From positions 342,004,263-342,068,262 of the forward strand of contig NC_085138.1 of assembly GCF_035046485.1 (NCBI RefSeq): 64,000 nucleotides of DNA. Reading direction: 5' to 3'. Position 1 is the stretch's first letter; each line of letters opens with the position of its first letter. The DNA comes from Aedes albopictus. Lineage: Eukaryota; Arthropoda; Insecta; Diptera; Culicidae. Positions 33,371-43,469 of this stretch are shown piece by piece. Both the position numbers and the translations under genes were made by a program. The notes under the pieces were generated by a model. It did no database searches. It saw only the letters and a program-made list of their open reading frames with translations, and was not told the origin of the DNA.

Positions 33371-35214
33371 CTCCGTAATCAATGCTCCGAATGAGCTGAA
33401 ATTTTTACTGTAACTCGCCTACATATGATATGTCAAATAAACGTTGAGAAAGAATTTTTAAATCGGGTTTTTCTTATTGAAAAAAATACATTTCTTCAAA
33501 AATTTTTGGGAATTTTGCTAAAATTTAAGGAGATCGTCCCTAAAACTCGCCAATATCTTGAATTTCATCAATCTGACGCAAAACCTGTATTCAGATGATC
33601 GAATGGTATTGTATTCAGCTTTTAATTTATGGAAAAAGATTTAAAATTTGTTGAACAAAACGCAATATATTTGAATTATAGTAAATTACATATTTTGAAA
33701 AGTTGTAAAACTCGATATTAAGCTAAAACTCAAAAACTGTTCTACTTAAAATTTTTTGAAGGTCGGATTCGAAATCAGCACTAAATTGTGCTTCAAAAAT
33801 TTTGGTCGTTGACAGAAGTTCACGACTTTCGTTTTATTTTGTAAACTAGTGTAATTAAAAAAAATGGTTTGTTTACAATTTGACAGACCACATTTATGAC
33901 ATTCTCGGCAAAGTTTGCATAAGCCTGTATCAAGAACGTCATAAATCTGAGTACTCTTGAGTAACACTTCTCCCTCTTGCTTAAGTTGAGATAAATTTAA
34001 GACGTTCTTGATGGAGGTCAAACAGGCTGCATTGTAGTGTAGTGTAGTTTATAGGCGGGCTAAGACGAATCTGTGTCAAAAATATTCAAAGGATTGCATC
34101 TCTCAGATAATGGTTGACAACTTTTTCAACAGAATCCATAAGCCAGAGTCCATGTTAAGCAGTATCATTTATTATTTGTTTCCAGGGGTTTCATCCGAGG
34201 TTACGTAACCGTATTTATTTTGAAATTATTTCAAAAACTTATTCATACAATCAACAGATTTTTTTAGGTGTTGCTCAAGAGTATCCTGTAGAAATTTATG
34301 AAGCAAGTTCATTTGAGCGAAGTTTTCGTTTAATTCTTTCACGTTAATAAAAACAAAACAAAAACTAGTCCATTACAAAGTCGTCAACTGTATCAACAAA
34401 GAATTGATTCTACCAGATTTGTTATAAGCAAACGGATTTCAGCAGGAATTTATCCAGAGGCTGCATCAATACGTTCTAGAAATTCCACCTTCAAATTTCA
34501 TCAGAACTTTCTACTTTTTCGAAATACTAAAAATGATCCACCAGAGGCAGATAATTTATTGACACATTCTACCGTGACGATACAACGTTTTGACGCCTTT
34601 TTGGGCAGATTTTTTACTATAACTCGTAAATTCGACCGTAAATCCTCAAATATTTTTGCATACTCGGATTCCTTGTAAAATTTACAATAAGTATGATCTG
34701 TTCAACAGTTAGTTTTCATTGAAAAAGTTTGTTTAAAATGTGAACTAGTAGCTTATGAACTAACTGCCCTTAACCGGCTGTACCAGTCAGCTAATACGTC
34801 CTAAATAGACGACCAAAATGTCTGAGACACAGTGCATGTATAATTGAGAAATTGAGTGGTAAATTTGTGAAAAAAATGCCAATATTTGGTGGAATTCGAA
34901 CCTTCGACTCCGCATCGCTATTCCGGCACTTACCAAGTTATGACACTTCGCTTCGAACACATCAGTTTGACTTTCTATACCGGAGAATCGTAACATGTTA
35001 TGTGGCTTTGTTGGTTAAAGCGCCGGACCATCAAAACCAAAACAAGCTATTTTTATAAATGTATCTATCAATTTGTCAATGAAACACACACTGTGTCTTC
35101 GAAATTTGAGTTTTTTCGTCAATCCATCAGAGGATTTTTCCCAGGAATTCAACCAGAAATTGACCATGGAATTTAAGATTATGTTTAAAAAACGTCATGT
35201 AGAAAACTCAGAAT
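33371..35214. other. AT-rich stretch, no gene seen
   Basis: No frame longer than about 90 codons and no family recognised. A minus-strand TGGTAAGTGCCGG and GGTTCGAATTCC pair near 34890-34950 vaguely resembles tRNA boxes A and B. Confidence 0.35.
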
Positions 35215-35630
35215 TCAAAGGTTATTCTGCTCATAATTCTGAGCAAAATCTGCTCGGGGTTCTGAGCTATTTCTTCTCAGGATTTGGTGCTAATGCTGCC
35301 CAGAGTTCTGAGCCAATTCTGCTTAAGATTCTGAGCGAATGCTGACCTGTTTTCTGGGCAGTTTTCTCAGAATTGTAAGTAAATTCTGCAGAGGATTCTG
35401 AACCAGTTTTTGTTTCAGAATATAGAGCTAATTCAGCTCAGGATTCCAAACCAGTTTATTTAGAGTTCTGAACAATTCTGCTCAGGATTATGGTTTTGAG
35501 ACAATTATAATTGTAATTTTAGTCAAATTTTATCGAGATTTTAACCAATTCCGCTCAGGGTTTTAAGCCATTTTTTCAGGATTCAGAGTTAACTCTGCTC
35601 AGGCACAGCGTTCTGAGCTAATTTTTCTCT
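35215..35630. repeat. degenerate TTCTGAGC / GCTCAGGATT array
   Basis: Phrases such as TTCTGAGCAAAATCTGCTC, TTCTGAGCCAATTCTGC and AGCTAATTCAGCTCAGGATT recur about every 20-50 bp with drift. The 90-codon frame at 35073-35345 is partly made of this repeat. Confidence 0.7.
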
Positions 35631-37064
35631 GTGTCCATAAACCCAATCACAAATAGTTAGTTGCATGATACACAACGACAACATTTACCAACCAATATCT
35701 CCCTCCCGTCAACTCTTGGAGCTGATTGACGTCATGATGATCAACATGATGATGATGGCTGTCGCCTTCAGTCGGGTTGGTTCGGTCGGTAAATACCTAT
35801 CTGTGCAATGTGTGTTGGTACTGTTGTTATTGCTGGTTTCTTGGCGGGGAGGCGAAGTGCTTCCAACAAGCACAACTGGCTGCTGCAGGATACTACTATT
35901 ATTAGTGTCCAAAGCTTTATGCGAAGGCGAAGGCCGTTATTTTATGGACCGCTGTAGGTCATGTTTCATTTAGATGTATTCTCTGAAGTTTTTTTTTCCA
36001 TAGAAGTTAACTATGTGAACATGTGACTGGATTGATTTTTATGACGATGACGACGCCAGCGCCTCCAAGAATAGAGATCCGATGAAGACGTCTTTTTTTG
36101 TTGCTACAACACCGTATCATTTGAAGCCTTTTTATATTGCCTCCTCAAAAGACCCACCATTTCTTCACCGAGCTGTGTTTCCGCCCGTAGTCGACGTCGA
36201 AGTCGTCATCATATCAAATGTCTTCTTTCACATATTGATTGTGCGGCGGCTGGGGCAACCTTCCTTGTCGGCGGTAGGTCATTTCCGGTGCTCTGTGTGT
36301 GAACGCGAGGAGCCTTTATCACACAATTTCCATCAGTCTGTTGGTCCGTTGGTCGGTCGGTAGCTGTCTGTCATCCACCCGGTAAACTATATGATGATGA
36401 CATGATATGCAATCGCGTCTATTCTATCATCAAAGATCAAAAGAAATTGGATACGACCCGGCCCGGTCGGTCCGTCACCAGTCGCACCCAGCCGTGAAGG
36501 TAAGGCGGCATGACTGTCGACAGCTTTGGCTTCATACCTACTACAACACGTGGAAATGTATGAACTTGATTGATGTTTTTTTCCTGCGGAAAGCTTCGTG
36601 GATGATATGTTTACAACTGTGTATAACTGTGCGTGTGAATATTCGTGATTAAAGTAGGATTGGTTACGTGTACGTATCCGTGTCCTTCTAATATGATGAA
36701 TATATCACTGCTAATATGGCACGGTAACCTTGATCAAGGTGTTTCTTTATTAGATATTCCTACAAAATGATTATGATCCAAATAGCACGTGCTGTCTGGA
36801 CAGCAACAGTGCCAGTTTCATTAGCAATATTTGAAAAAGTCGACGTATGACGATTTCATTAACTAGACAGCATTCGCTGCTTGCTAAATAAAAGGAAAGC
36901 ACTAGTTAACTTAATTTATCAAAATGAATTATTCTGATACCTGATTTTTAAAACATTAAAGCATAACACAAGATATGTTAATACAGAAATAAAGCATACA
37001 AGCAATATAGCCTTCAATAAGAGTGACTTTATCTCAAAATGGTGGTAGACCATGCCAGCAACAT
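35631..37064. other. single-copy-looking stretch, no gene recognised
   Basis: Balanced composition with ATGATGATGATG-like runs and CGACGACG triplets. A 102-codon frame (35665-35973) has a leucine/valine-rich stretch but no known motif, and an N-terminus rich in methionine from the ATG triplets. It may contain regulatory DNA. Confidence 0.3.
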
Positions 37065-37252
37065 GATAATTATATATTCATGAAACGAAAACACTAATTC
37101 AAAAATCTTTCTGAATAAACGGATGATAAATCGACTGTTTGGTGAAACTGATTATGTTTGGCTACGCAGTCATTTACTGCCCGACGTTTCGACACGGGCA
37201 GGGATGTTTTCGATCACCTGGCAATCGTTTGACTCATTTGTCCATAACTCAG
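37065..37252. repeat. left copy of 188-bp direct repeat flanking the LOA element
   Basis: It matches 41641-41828 at 187 of 188 positions (one C/T difference near 37176). It ends exactly where the LOA 3' tail begins, and its partner starts exactly where the LOA 5' end stops. Confidence 0.95.
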
Positions 37253-37437
37253 GCATCAGGTATCAGTAGGTCGGCTCTAGAGGCACGTTCTCCTCCATTC
37301 GGGAAATTTGTGCCATCGCCATGAACACGAGCCTATTCATCATTTACCTGACTGTAATAACGCATTAGCGTACCACAATGGGTTCAAACAGCGCCCTGAG
37401 AAGGGCACTGTGATAACGCATAAAGCGTAAAGAGAGC

Positions 37438-37785
37438 CTATAGCTCTTTACCACAGCGGGTCAAGAACAACAGAACGTCCTGAAGATTCACGTTTCTGAA
37501 GTCAGTTTCACTTAATAAGTGTTTCCCGAGTACTCGGAAACGCAATTGCGCAAAAACTGGACAGTCACATATTAAATGATACGAAGTTCCATAATCGGAT
37601 TCACAGCTATCACAGGCAAATGAATCAGCTTGCTGAATATTCGCCATGTGATAACTGAGTAGACAGTGGCCAGTCAATGCTTTGACCAGCATGCTGCAAT
37701 TCTGCTTTGACAGATTTGTTAGATACTTTGCCACCCCTAGAGATGGCTCAGTACAATACAATTTTGTTTGACGACATGACTCCAT
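37438..37785 (-). pseudogene. C-terminal CCHC part of the LOA protein, frameshifted
   Basis: The 115-codon frame overlaps the end of the main ORF by 49 bases in another phase. It contains CDSC, then YHLICDC, a CX2CX8HX4C pattern typical of the C-terminus of LOA and related LINE proteins, and ends at RCGKEL. The overlap region reads sensibly in this phase (CRQTKLYC), so a single-base indel near 37765-37790 probably split one protein. Alternatively the indel is a sequencing or assembly error. The methionine at its start is incidental. Confidence 0.75.
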
Positions 37786-40700
37786 TGTTTGTGCTGAGTG
37801 GCAGCCCAGGTGTCAATCTGAAGCTTCATCCAACACTTGGATACCGGAATAGCTGGCTCAGGGCCAATGAAGTCATGTGATGCTCCAGTGCGAGCCAACT
37901 CATCAGCCAATTCATTTCCAGCGATGGAAGAATGGCCAGGTACCCATACAAGGTGAACAGCGTTTGCTGAATTCAGCTCCTCGATTTGAGTTCGACAAGC
38001 GATAACTATCTTCGACCTGGAGTTGGCCGAAGCAAGTGCTTTAATAGCAGCCTGGCTATCTGAACAGAAGTATATTACTTTCCCCATTACGTGCTGCTGA
38101 AGTGCTGATTGCACTCCGCACATAAGAGCAAAGATTTCGGCCTGAAAAACGGTGCAGTGTCTGCCAAGTGAATAAGACTGATACAGCCTTAGCTCACGAG
38201 AATAAACACCAGCACCTGCTCGACCTTCGAGAAGGGAGCCATCAGTGTAACATACGATGCCGTCTGAAATACTTCTCTCCAGATAACCAGATGTCCACTC
38301 TTCCCGGGAAGGGAATTTCGTGGAAAATGTCCTATATGGAAAATTACAAGCAATTGTAAGATCACTTGGAGCAAGGACAACTTTGTCCCAATTCACTAAA
38401 AGTGGAAACAACGAGGTGTGTGTTGAACTGCGGTTCACAGGAGTTTCCTCTAGTAAACAGAGTACCCATAGACGGTAAGTGCAAGAAAGTGCTTCTTGTT
38501 TGAGATGAATGTGTAGTGGGGCAACGTCAAAGAGCACTTCGAGCGCTGCCGTAGGAGTTGAAGAGAACGCTCCAGACATCGCCATTAAGCACATCCTTTG
38601 GAGATGGCCTAATTTTGATTGGACCGTTCTCACTTCGCCCTTTTGCCACCACACCAGACATCCATAAGCCAATATTGGACGAACAACAGTTGTGTAAATC
38701 CATTTGATATACTTGGGTTTAAGACCCCAAGTTGTACCAAAGGTTCGCCGGCATTGCCCAAAGGCCATGCAAGCTTTCTTGATTCTGAACTCAACATGAG
38801 GCGTCCAGGAAAGCTTGGAATCAAGAATGACTCCAACGTACTTTACCTGTTCAGTCACATTGATTTCAGAATCAAAGAGACGTAAAGGTCGAACACCATT
38901 ACGGTTTCGCTTTTCCGTGAAAAGAACAATAGATGTTTTACTCGGATTTACCGAAAGGCCATATTGGCGACACCAACCCTCAACTACCTGAAGAGCGTTT
39001 TGCATCAGGTCGAAAAGGGTGCTGATGCACATACCGACTAACAATGTTAGGTAGTCGTCGGCAAAACCATAAGTAGGAAAACCGCTATTATTGAGTTGCC
39101 TCAATAGCGTATCTGCTACGAGATTCCATAAAAGTGGTGATAAGACTCCCCCTTGGGGGCATCCACAAACACTCAATTTCCTAATCGCCGCTTGACGCAA
39201 TGTCGAGAAGAGATGTCGGTTTTTGAGCATTTGGTGAATCCAATTGGAAATCATTGGAGATATACCATGACCCCGTGCGGCTTCCAATATGGCATCGAAA
39301 GGCACGTTGTCAAAGGCACCCTCGATATCTAAGAAAACACCCAAGCAGGATTGCTTTTGAGCGAATGCCTTCTCGATATCGTAAACAACTTTGTGTAAAA
39401 GAGTCACAGTGGACTTTCCAGATTGGTAAGCATGTTGGTTCACATGAAGAGGCACATTGGCCAGATGAACATCACGAATGTGATGATCGACTATGCGTTC
39501 TAAGCATTTCAGAAGAAAAGAGGTCAAACTGATAGGTCTGAAGCTCTTTGCTTCTTCATACGACGCACGACCCACTTTCGGAATAAACTTTACAGTAATA
39601 TCCCTCCAGGATTTGGGAATATACCCTGTAGCAAAACTGCAAACAAGTAGTTTTTTCAAAACATGTTTGAAATGATCAAATCCCTTCTGAAGCAAAATAG
39701 GATAAATCCCATCTGCCCCAGGAGATTTGAAAGGCGCAAAGCTATTAAGTGCCCATTCAATCGATTCTAAAGTTATGATACTCCGAGCCGAAGCTAAAGA
39801 ATCATAACTACAAGAAAAGACATCAGGTTCATCCGAAGATGTAATATCCACACATCCGGGGAAGTGTGTACTGAATAAACATTCCAAAACTTCCTCATCA
39901 GAGGAAGTGAAATCACCATTTGGCAAACGAAGTTCGTTCACTTGAAAATCCTTAGATTTTGCAAGGATTTTGTTCAATCGACTGGCTTCACTCAGACTGG
40001 AAACATTTGTACAAAGGTTTTTCCAGCCGGATCGTTCAGCAGACCGAAGAGTTTTCTGGTAGGCCTTGCGAGCCGACCTGAAAGCCTCCGATCCAGCCGA
40101 ACGTCGTCTGTTCCAACTCTTTCTACATTGTTTCCTGAGCTTCGCCAGATCGGAGTTCCACCAAGGGGTTCCTCTTGTGGTCTTCACAGACCGCAGAGGG
40201 CAGGCTTCTTCAAAAGCTTCCATGATGAAGGCCGTTGTAGTATCAACGGCATCATCTAAATCACTTGGAGTGTCAATTGATGGTGAGTATCCATGAAATT
40301 TTACTGCAACCAAATCGGTAAAGAGATCCCAGTTGGTTGACCGGGGATTCCTGAAACGCAAAGTTTGCGAAGTGACATTCACATGTTCAAACAAGATGTA
40401 GCGATGGTCAGATAAAGATTCTTCATCTGACACATGCCAATTGGTCAGCTCATGACTAATTCTGCTAGAGCAAAGCGTTATGTCTAACACTTCCTCTCTA
40501 CCAGATACCATGAAGGTTGGGCGGTTGCCTATGTTAAGTAATCCAAGATCTGTACTACTTAAGTATTCCATAAAACTGGAGCCTCTCAAATTGATGTCTG
40601 AGCTGCCCCAAATTATGTGGTGAGCATTAGCATCACTACCAACAATTAGCGGAAGGCCTTTAAAAGTGCAGTATGCAATGACTTGCTTGAAAGCATCCGT

Positions 40701-41069
40701 AGGGGATGGTTCATCATGCGGTAAATAAACCGAACAATAAACGTATTTCCTGTTGAGGTTTCCAACAGATACATCGATTGTGATAGCACATACATCTCTG
40801 GTAGTTAGTTCAGAGATGAGTGTAGCAACGATTGCGTTGTTGACAAGCACACATGCTCGAGGCATGACACGTGAGTTTGCCATTTCATTTTTACTGAAAG
40901 TAGCAAATACCGGATTCACAAGGTTTCCTAGATAGAAATTCCCCTTACGAAAGTAAGGTTCTTGGACTAACGCCACTTGGGCTGTACCATTTTGCATAAG
41001 TCTACAAAGATTGATCGTTGCTGTTCTTTTGTGCTGAAGATTGATTTGAGCTATCCTAACCGTAGCCAC
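37737..41069 (-). CDS. LOA-type endonuclease / reverse transcriptase / RNase H
   Basis: This 1110-codon frame encodes the enzyme that nicks target DNA and reverse-transcribes the element RNA in place. Residues 1-230 form an APE-type endonuclease, with E37 in LVQEP, D146 and N148 in GSDANAHH, and the SDH at 220-222. Reverse transcriptase spans about 440-720: IPK at 496-498, FLDIEGAFDN at 579-588, CPQGGVLSP at 637-645 and the catalytic FADD at 669-672. RNase H follows at about 935-1065 with D943, E978, D1004 and D1056 visible in YTDGS, AEIF, SDSQ and GNELADELA. No stop or frameshift interrupts these domains, so this may be a young copy. The frame leaves the family path near residue 1097, where a frameshift moves the C-terminal zinc motif to the overlapping frame at 37438-37785. 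The start chosen is the ATG directly before the endonuclease block. Confidence 0.9.
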   Translation of the reverse strand: MATVRIAQINLQHKRTATINLCRLMQNGTAQVALVQEPYFRKGNFYLGNLVNPVFATFSKNEMANSRVMPRACVLVNNAIVATLISELTTRDVCAITIDVSVGNLNRKYVYCSVYLPHDEPSPTDAFKQVIAYCTFKGLPLIVGSDANAHHIIWGSSDINLRGSSFMEYLSSTDLGLLNIGNRPTFMVSGREEVLDITLCSSRISHELTNWHVSDEESLSDHRYILFEHVNVTSQTLRFRNPRSTNWDLFTDLVAVKFHGYSPSIDTPSDLDDAVDTTTAFIMEAFEEACPLRSVKTTRGTPWWNSDLAKLRKQCRKSWNRRRSAGSEAFRSARKAYQKTLRSAERSGWKNLCTNVSSLSEASRLNKILAKSKDFQVNELRLPNGDFTSSDEEVLECLFSTHFPGCVDITSSDEPDVFSCSYDSLASARSIITLESIEWALNSFAPFKSPGADGIYPILLQKGFDHFKHVLKKLLVCSFATGYIPKSWRDITVKFIPKVGRASYEEAKSFRPISLTSFLLKCLERIVDHHIRDVHLANVPLHVNQHAYQSGKSTVTLLHKVVYDIEKAFAQKQSCLGVFLDIEGAFDNVPFDAILEAARGHGISPMISNWIHQMLKNRHLFSTLRQAAIRKLSVCGCPQGGVLSPLLWNLVADTLLRQLNNSGFPTYGFADDYLTLLVGMCISTLFDLMQNALQVVEGWCRQYGLSVNPSKTSIVLFTEKRNRNGVRPLRLFDSEINVTEQVKYVGVILDSKLSWTPHVEFRIKKACMAFGQCRRTFGTTWGLKPKYIKWIYTTVVRPILAYGCLVWWQKGEVRTVQSKLGHLQRMCLMAMSGAFSSTPTAALEVLFDVAPLHIHLKQEALSCTYRLWVLCLLEETPVNRSSTHTSLFPLLVNWDKVVLAPSDLTIACNFPYRTFSTKFPSREEWTSGYLERSISDGIVCYTDGSLLEGRAGAGVYSRELRLYQSYSLGRHCTVFQAEIFALMCGVQSALQQHVMGKVIYFCSDSQAAIKALASANSRSKIVIACRTQIEELNSANAVHLVWVPGHSSIAGNELADELARTGASHDFIGPEPAIPVSKCWMKLQIDTWAATQHKQWSHVVKQNCIVLSHL

Positions 41070-41640
41070 TACCCAAACTAGGCAAGATTAAACTCTTAAC
41101 AATCACAGCACAAAAAAGAACAGCTACAATAAAGCCAGATCGGTATCGATTTGAGTGCGCCAAAGGCGAGGATGCACAGAATACACTGTGTAAAACGCAT
41201 AATGCGAAACCATATAGGTGAAAATTTAAACTAATTAATAACATCTTCATAATCCTGCCCTTATTCAGCCTCAAGTATGAGATTGAAGAAGGGCAGCTGA
41301 TTGTCTCGGAGAAACACAAGGTCCACCGCGCTAATGCTCCGGTTAGCACAGTAAGGGCAAATACTGTGGAGGGTGCCCTGGTACTCCACAGGCTCCGTTT
41401 GCGATTAGGTTTTTATAAGACCCCCCTAACCATTTATTCCTAGGCACGGTAAGCGTAAAGCCGCATAACACCATGAATTAAGGGTCACCTGATTAGTGGA
41501 TTCCTACCACTGGAACAGGCGGTCCGTAGTGCTATTCTTAGCCAGTTGAACTAACCGCTACCGACACTACACAGCTATCTAGGCTGATCGGGAAAAGAAG
41601 TTAATATTGTTGATCAACTTCATACGGGCCCGAAAAGCCA
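41070..41640 (-). other. 5' leader of the LOA element
   Basis: This is the region from the 5' boundary to the ATG of the polyprotein. It has no ORF1/Gag-like frame; the 97-codon frame at 41056-41349 has no CCHC motif. It probably holds the internal promoter, since LINEs carry theirs in the 5' leader. Confidence 0.6.
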
Positions 41641-41828
41641 GATAATTATATATTCATGAAACGAAAACACTAATTCAAAAATCTTTCTGAATAAACGGAT
41701 GATAAATCGACTGTTTGGTGAAACTGATTATGTTTGGCTACGCAGTCATTTATTGCCCGACGTTTCGACACGGGCAGGGATGTTTTCGATCACCTGGCAA
41801 TCGTTTGACTCATTTGTCCATAACTCAG
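41641..41828. repeat. right copy of 188-bp direct repeat flanking the LOA element
   Basis: Partner of 37065-37252. It includes flanking DNA and the first 133 bp of the foldback MITE at 41696-42282, which shows that the LOA element landed inside that MITE. Confidence 0.95.
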
Positions 41829-42282
41829 TTCAGAAACCTAATATTGAATTGAGGTGTTCGGCAAAGTTGCAGATTAGTGTTTTTCCTACAATTATTACCA
41901 AGGACGTCATATTCTAACTTTTATATATACGGCGCTAGAGCGCTAATACCACCTACTCATACTAAACGATCGAAAAATCCGATCGTTTAGTATGAGTAGC
42001 TGGTACTAACACTTTTACAACGTAAATATTAGAGTTAGAATATGGCGTCCTTGGTAATAATTGTAGGAAAAACACTAATCTACAACTTTGCAGAACACGA
42101 CATTCCAATATAGGCATTCTGAACTGAGTTATGAACAAACGAGTCAAACGATTGCCAAGTGATCAAAAACATCCTTGGACACGGGGTTGAGGAGGACACA
42201 AACCCCATGTCGGAACGTCGGGCAAATAAAGAACGTCGTTTGTTCAATAAATGACTGCGTAGCCAAACATAATCAAAATCAC
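41696..42282. mobile_element. foldback MITE with 20-bp central palindrome
   Basis: The arms pair along most of the length: TTATGTTTGGCTACGCAGTC at about 41728 is mirrored at about 42252-42271. The axis is CTACTCATACTAAACGATCG, a 7-nt loop, and its exact complement (41953-41999). TTTCTGAATAAA flanks it at 41684-41695 and 42283-42294, possibly a 12-bp duplication. The GCCCGACGTTTCG phrase also occurs at about 61109. Confidence 0.75.
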
Positions 42283-42294
42283 TTTCTGAATAAA

Positions 42295-42630
42295 ATTTCT
42301 AGAAAATATGAAAACTTCAGGGTTGGTGAATCTCGAATCTAAAAATAGATTCCACTTTCCACCTTCAACATGACAGCAGTACGAAAGCGTCCTTTTTTAT
42401 CACTTAATCTCTCACTGAGTCTCATTGGTATAGAGGAATCAGATGTGACTGTCAATCACTCGATCAGGGTTCGAGACCTACTGGGCGCAAAACCTGAAAC
42501 CGTGGATAATAAGTAATACGATTTATTCACATGCTAACGGTGTCGGTAAAGCAGATTTTTACTATTTTGGTCGATAAAAAAGCTCTGAATGATAACTAGT
42601 TGATAACAAAACTTGTTATCATACAGCTGT
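42295..42630. other. short unassigned stretch before the LTR element
   Basis: It contains a plus-strand segment at about 42415-42480 with TCATTGGTATAGAGG and GGTTCGAGACC, loosely like tRNA boxes A and B. It ends in TTGATAACAAAACTTGTTATC-like AT-rich DNA interrupted by the LTR element. Confidence 0.35.
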
Positions 42631-43114
42631 TGTTTGGGAGTGAGCCCTGTTCTGGCTACATCATTGGATTAGATTAGAATCTCACCACAATATTTCTCCT
42701 CTCCTATTGAGAGAGGAAACAATGACGTCATTCGCAGGAACGTCACCCAATGTAAAACATTAGACTCTAGATAGCACCAGTAGGCTCTAGCTCTTAAGAA
42801 AGGACGGTTGGAGAAGAGCCGAAACGGACTATTATAAGGATTTAAATGTGGATTGTATCGTTACGTGTTAGCTGTAAATAACTGTTTGTAGATCCTGTAA
42901 ATATATGTGACTTTGATAATAGTAATAAATGTGTAATATAAGAGACAATAAACGTGTTAAGTGTCGAACTAAATGTTGTGTTATATCGTGTGATACAAGA
43001 AGATACGAATTGCCAAATGTTTGGATAAACTACAACCCCTGGATCTTCAACCCCATTCGCTGCAGTGTGCCTATCAACCCCAGGCGATGTTGGTAAGGGT
43101 CCGGTAACCCAACA
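42631..43114 (+). repeat. 5' LTR
   Basis: It contains GACTATTATAAGGATTTAAA, a possible TATA region, and GAGACAATAAACGTG with an AATAAA polyadenylation signal further on. It is nearly identical to 46009-46495. Confidence 0.92.
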
Positions 43115-43117
43115 TAA

Positions 43118-43135
43118 TGGTCCTTCGAGCCGGAT
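43118..43135 (+). promoter_or_regulatory. primer binding site, tRNA-Tyr type
   Basis: TGGTCCTTCGAGCCGG starts three bases after the 5' LTR and is the complement of the conserved 3' end of eukaryotic tRNA-Tyr (CCGGCTCGAAGGA plus CCA). A tyrosine tRNA would therefore prime minus-strand synthesis. Confidence 0.85.
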
Positions 43136-43469
43136 AGCACTCTAAAAACCCGGACAAAGGAACACTGCCAGCGTTGAGGATATGTGGCTTGGCGCCAAAG
43201 GAACAATGGCATCGATCGGAGCTCACAAATAGCAGCCATATAAAATCTTTATCTAATCATCACTACGATGGCTACAATCTCCATTGGAAACAAGGCCACT
43301 CAAGATGGCCTAATCGGAAGCAGTTTTGGAATTTCATTGGATCCCTTCCCCACGGGCACTACACTCAAACCGATTACTAACCTGCCAAGTCTACACTACC
43401 CTGAAATCGGTACGGCATCTGGAGTTCATTGGACATCATCATCAACCTCGGCCGAGTGCCTGGTTGCCC

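Larger units (their letters stand above)
37253..41640 (-). mobile_element. LOA-clade (Lian-like) LINE, near full length
   Basis: The element is 4388 bp. Its 5' end is at 41640 and its 3' end at 37253, where the minus strand ends in two heptamers, CTGATAC and CTGATGC, rather than poly(A). It holds one long ORF for endonuclease, reverse transcriptase and RNase H, a 571-bp 5' leader and a 3' UTR of about 185 bp with two related hairpin-like phrases (GGGCGCTGTTTGAACC and relatives). Lian of Aedes aegypti is, from memory, a single-ORF element of similar size. A 3' fragment of the family lies at 61627-61889. Confidence 0.85.

Noticed and set aside
34890..34950. tRNA-like segment on the minus strand
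   Set aside because: Only weak box A and B resemblance and no cloverleaf.
37065..41828. LTR retrotransposon with 188-bp LTRs
   Set aside because: The flanked protein is a LINE polyprotein with its own 5' and 3' ends; the repeats lack TG...CA ends, a primer site and a purine tract, and they continue into target MITE DNA.
42415..42485. tRNA or SINE head with GGTTCGAGACC
   Set aside because: Box B fits, but no acceptor stem, no second copy and no target duplication could be seen.
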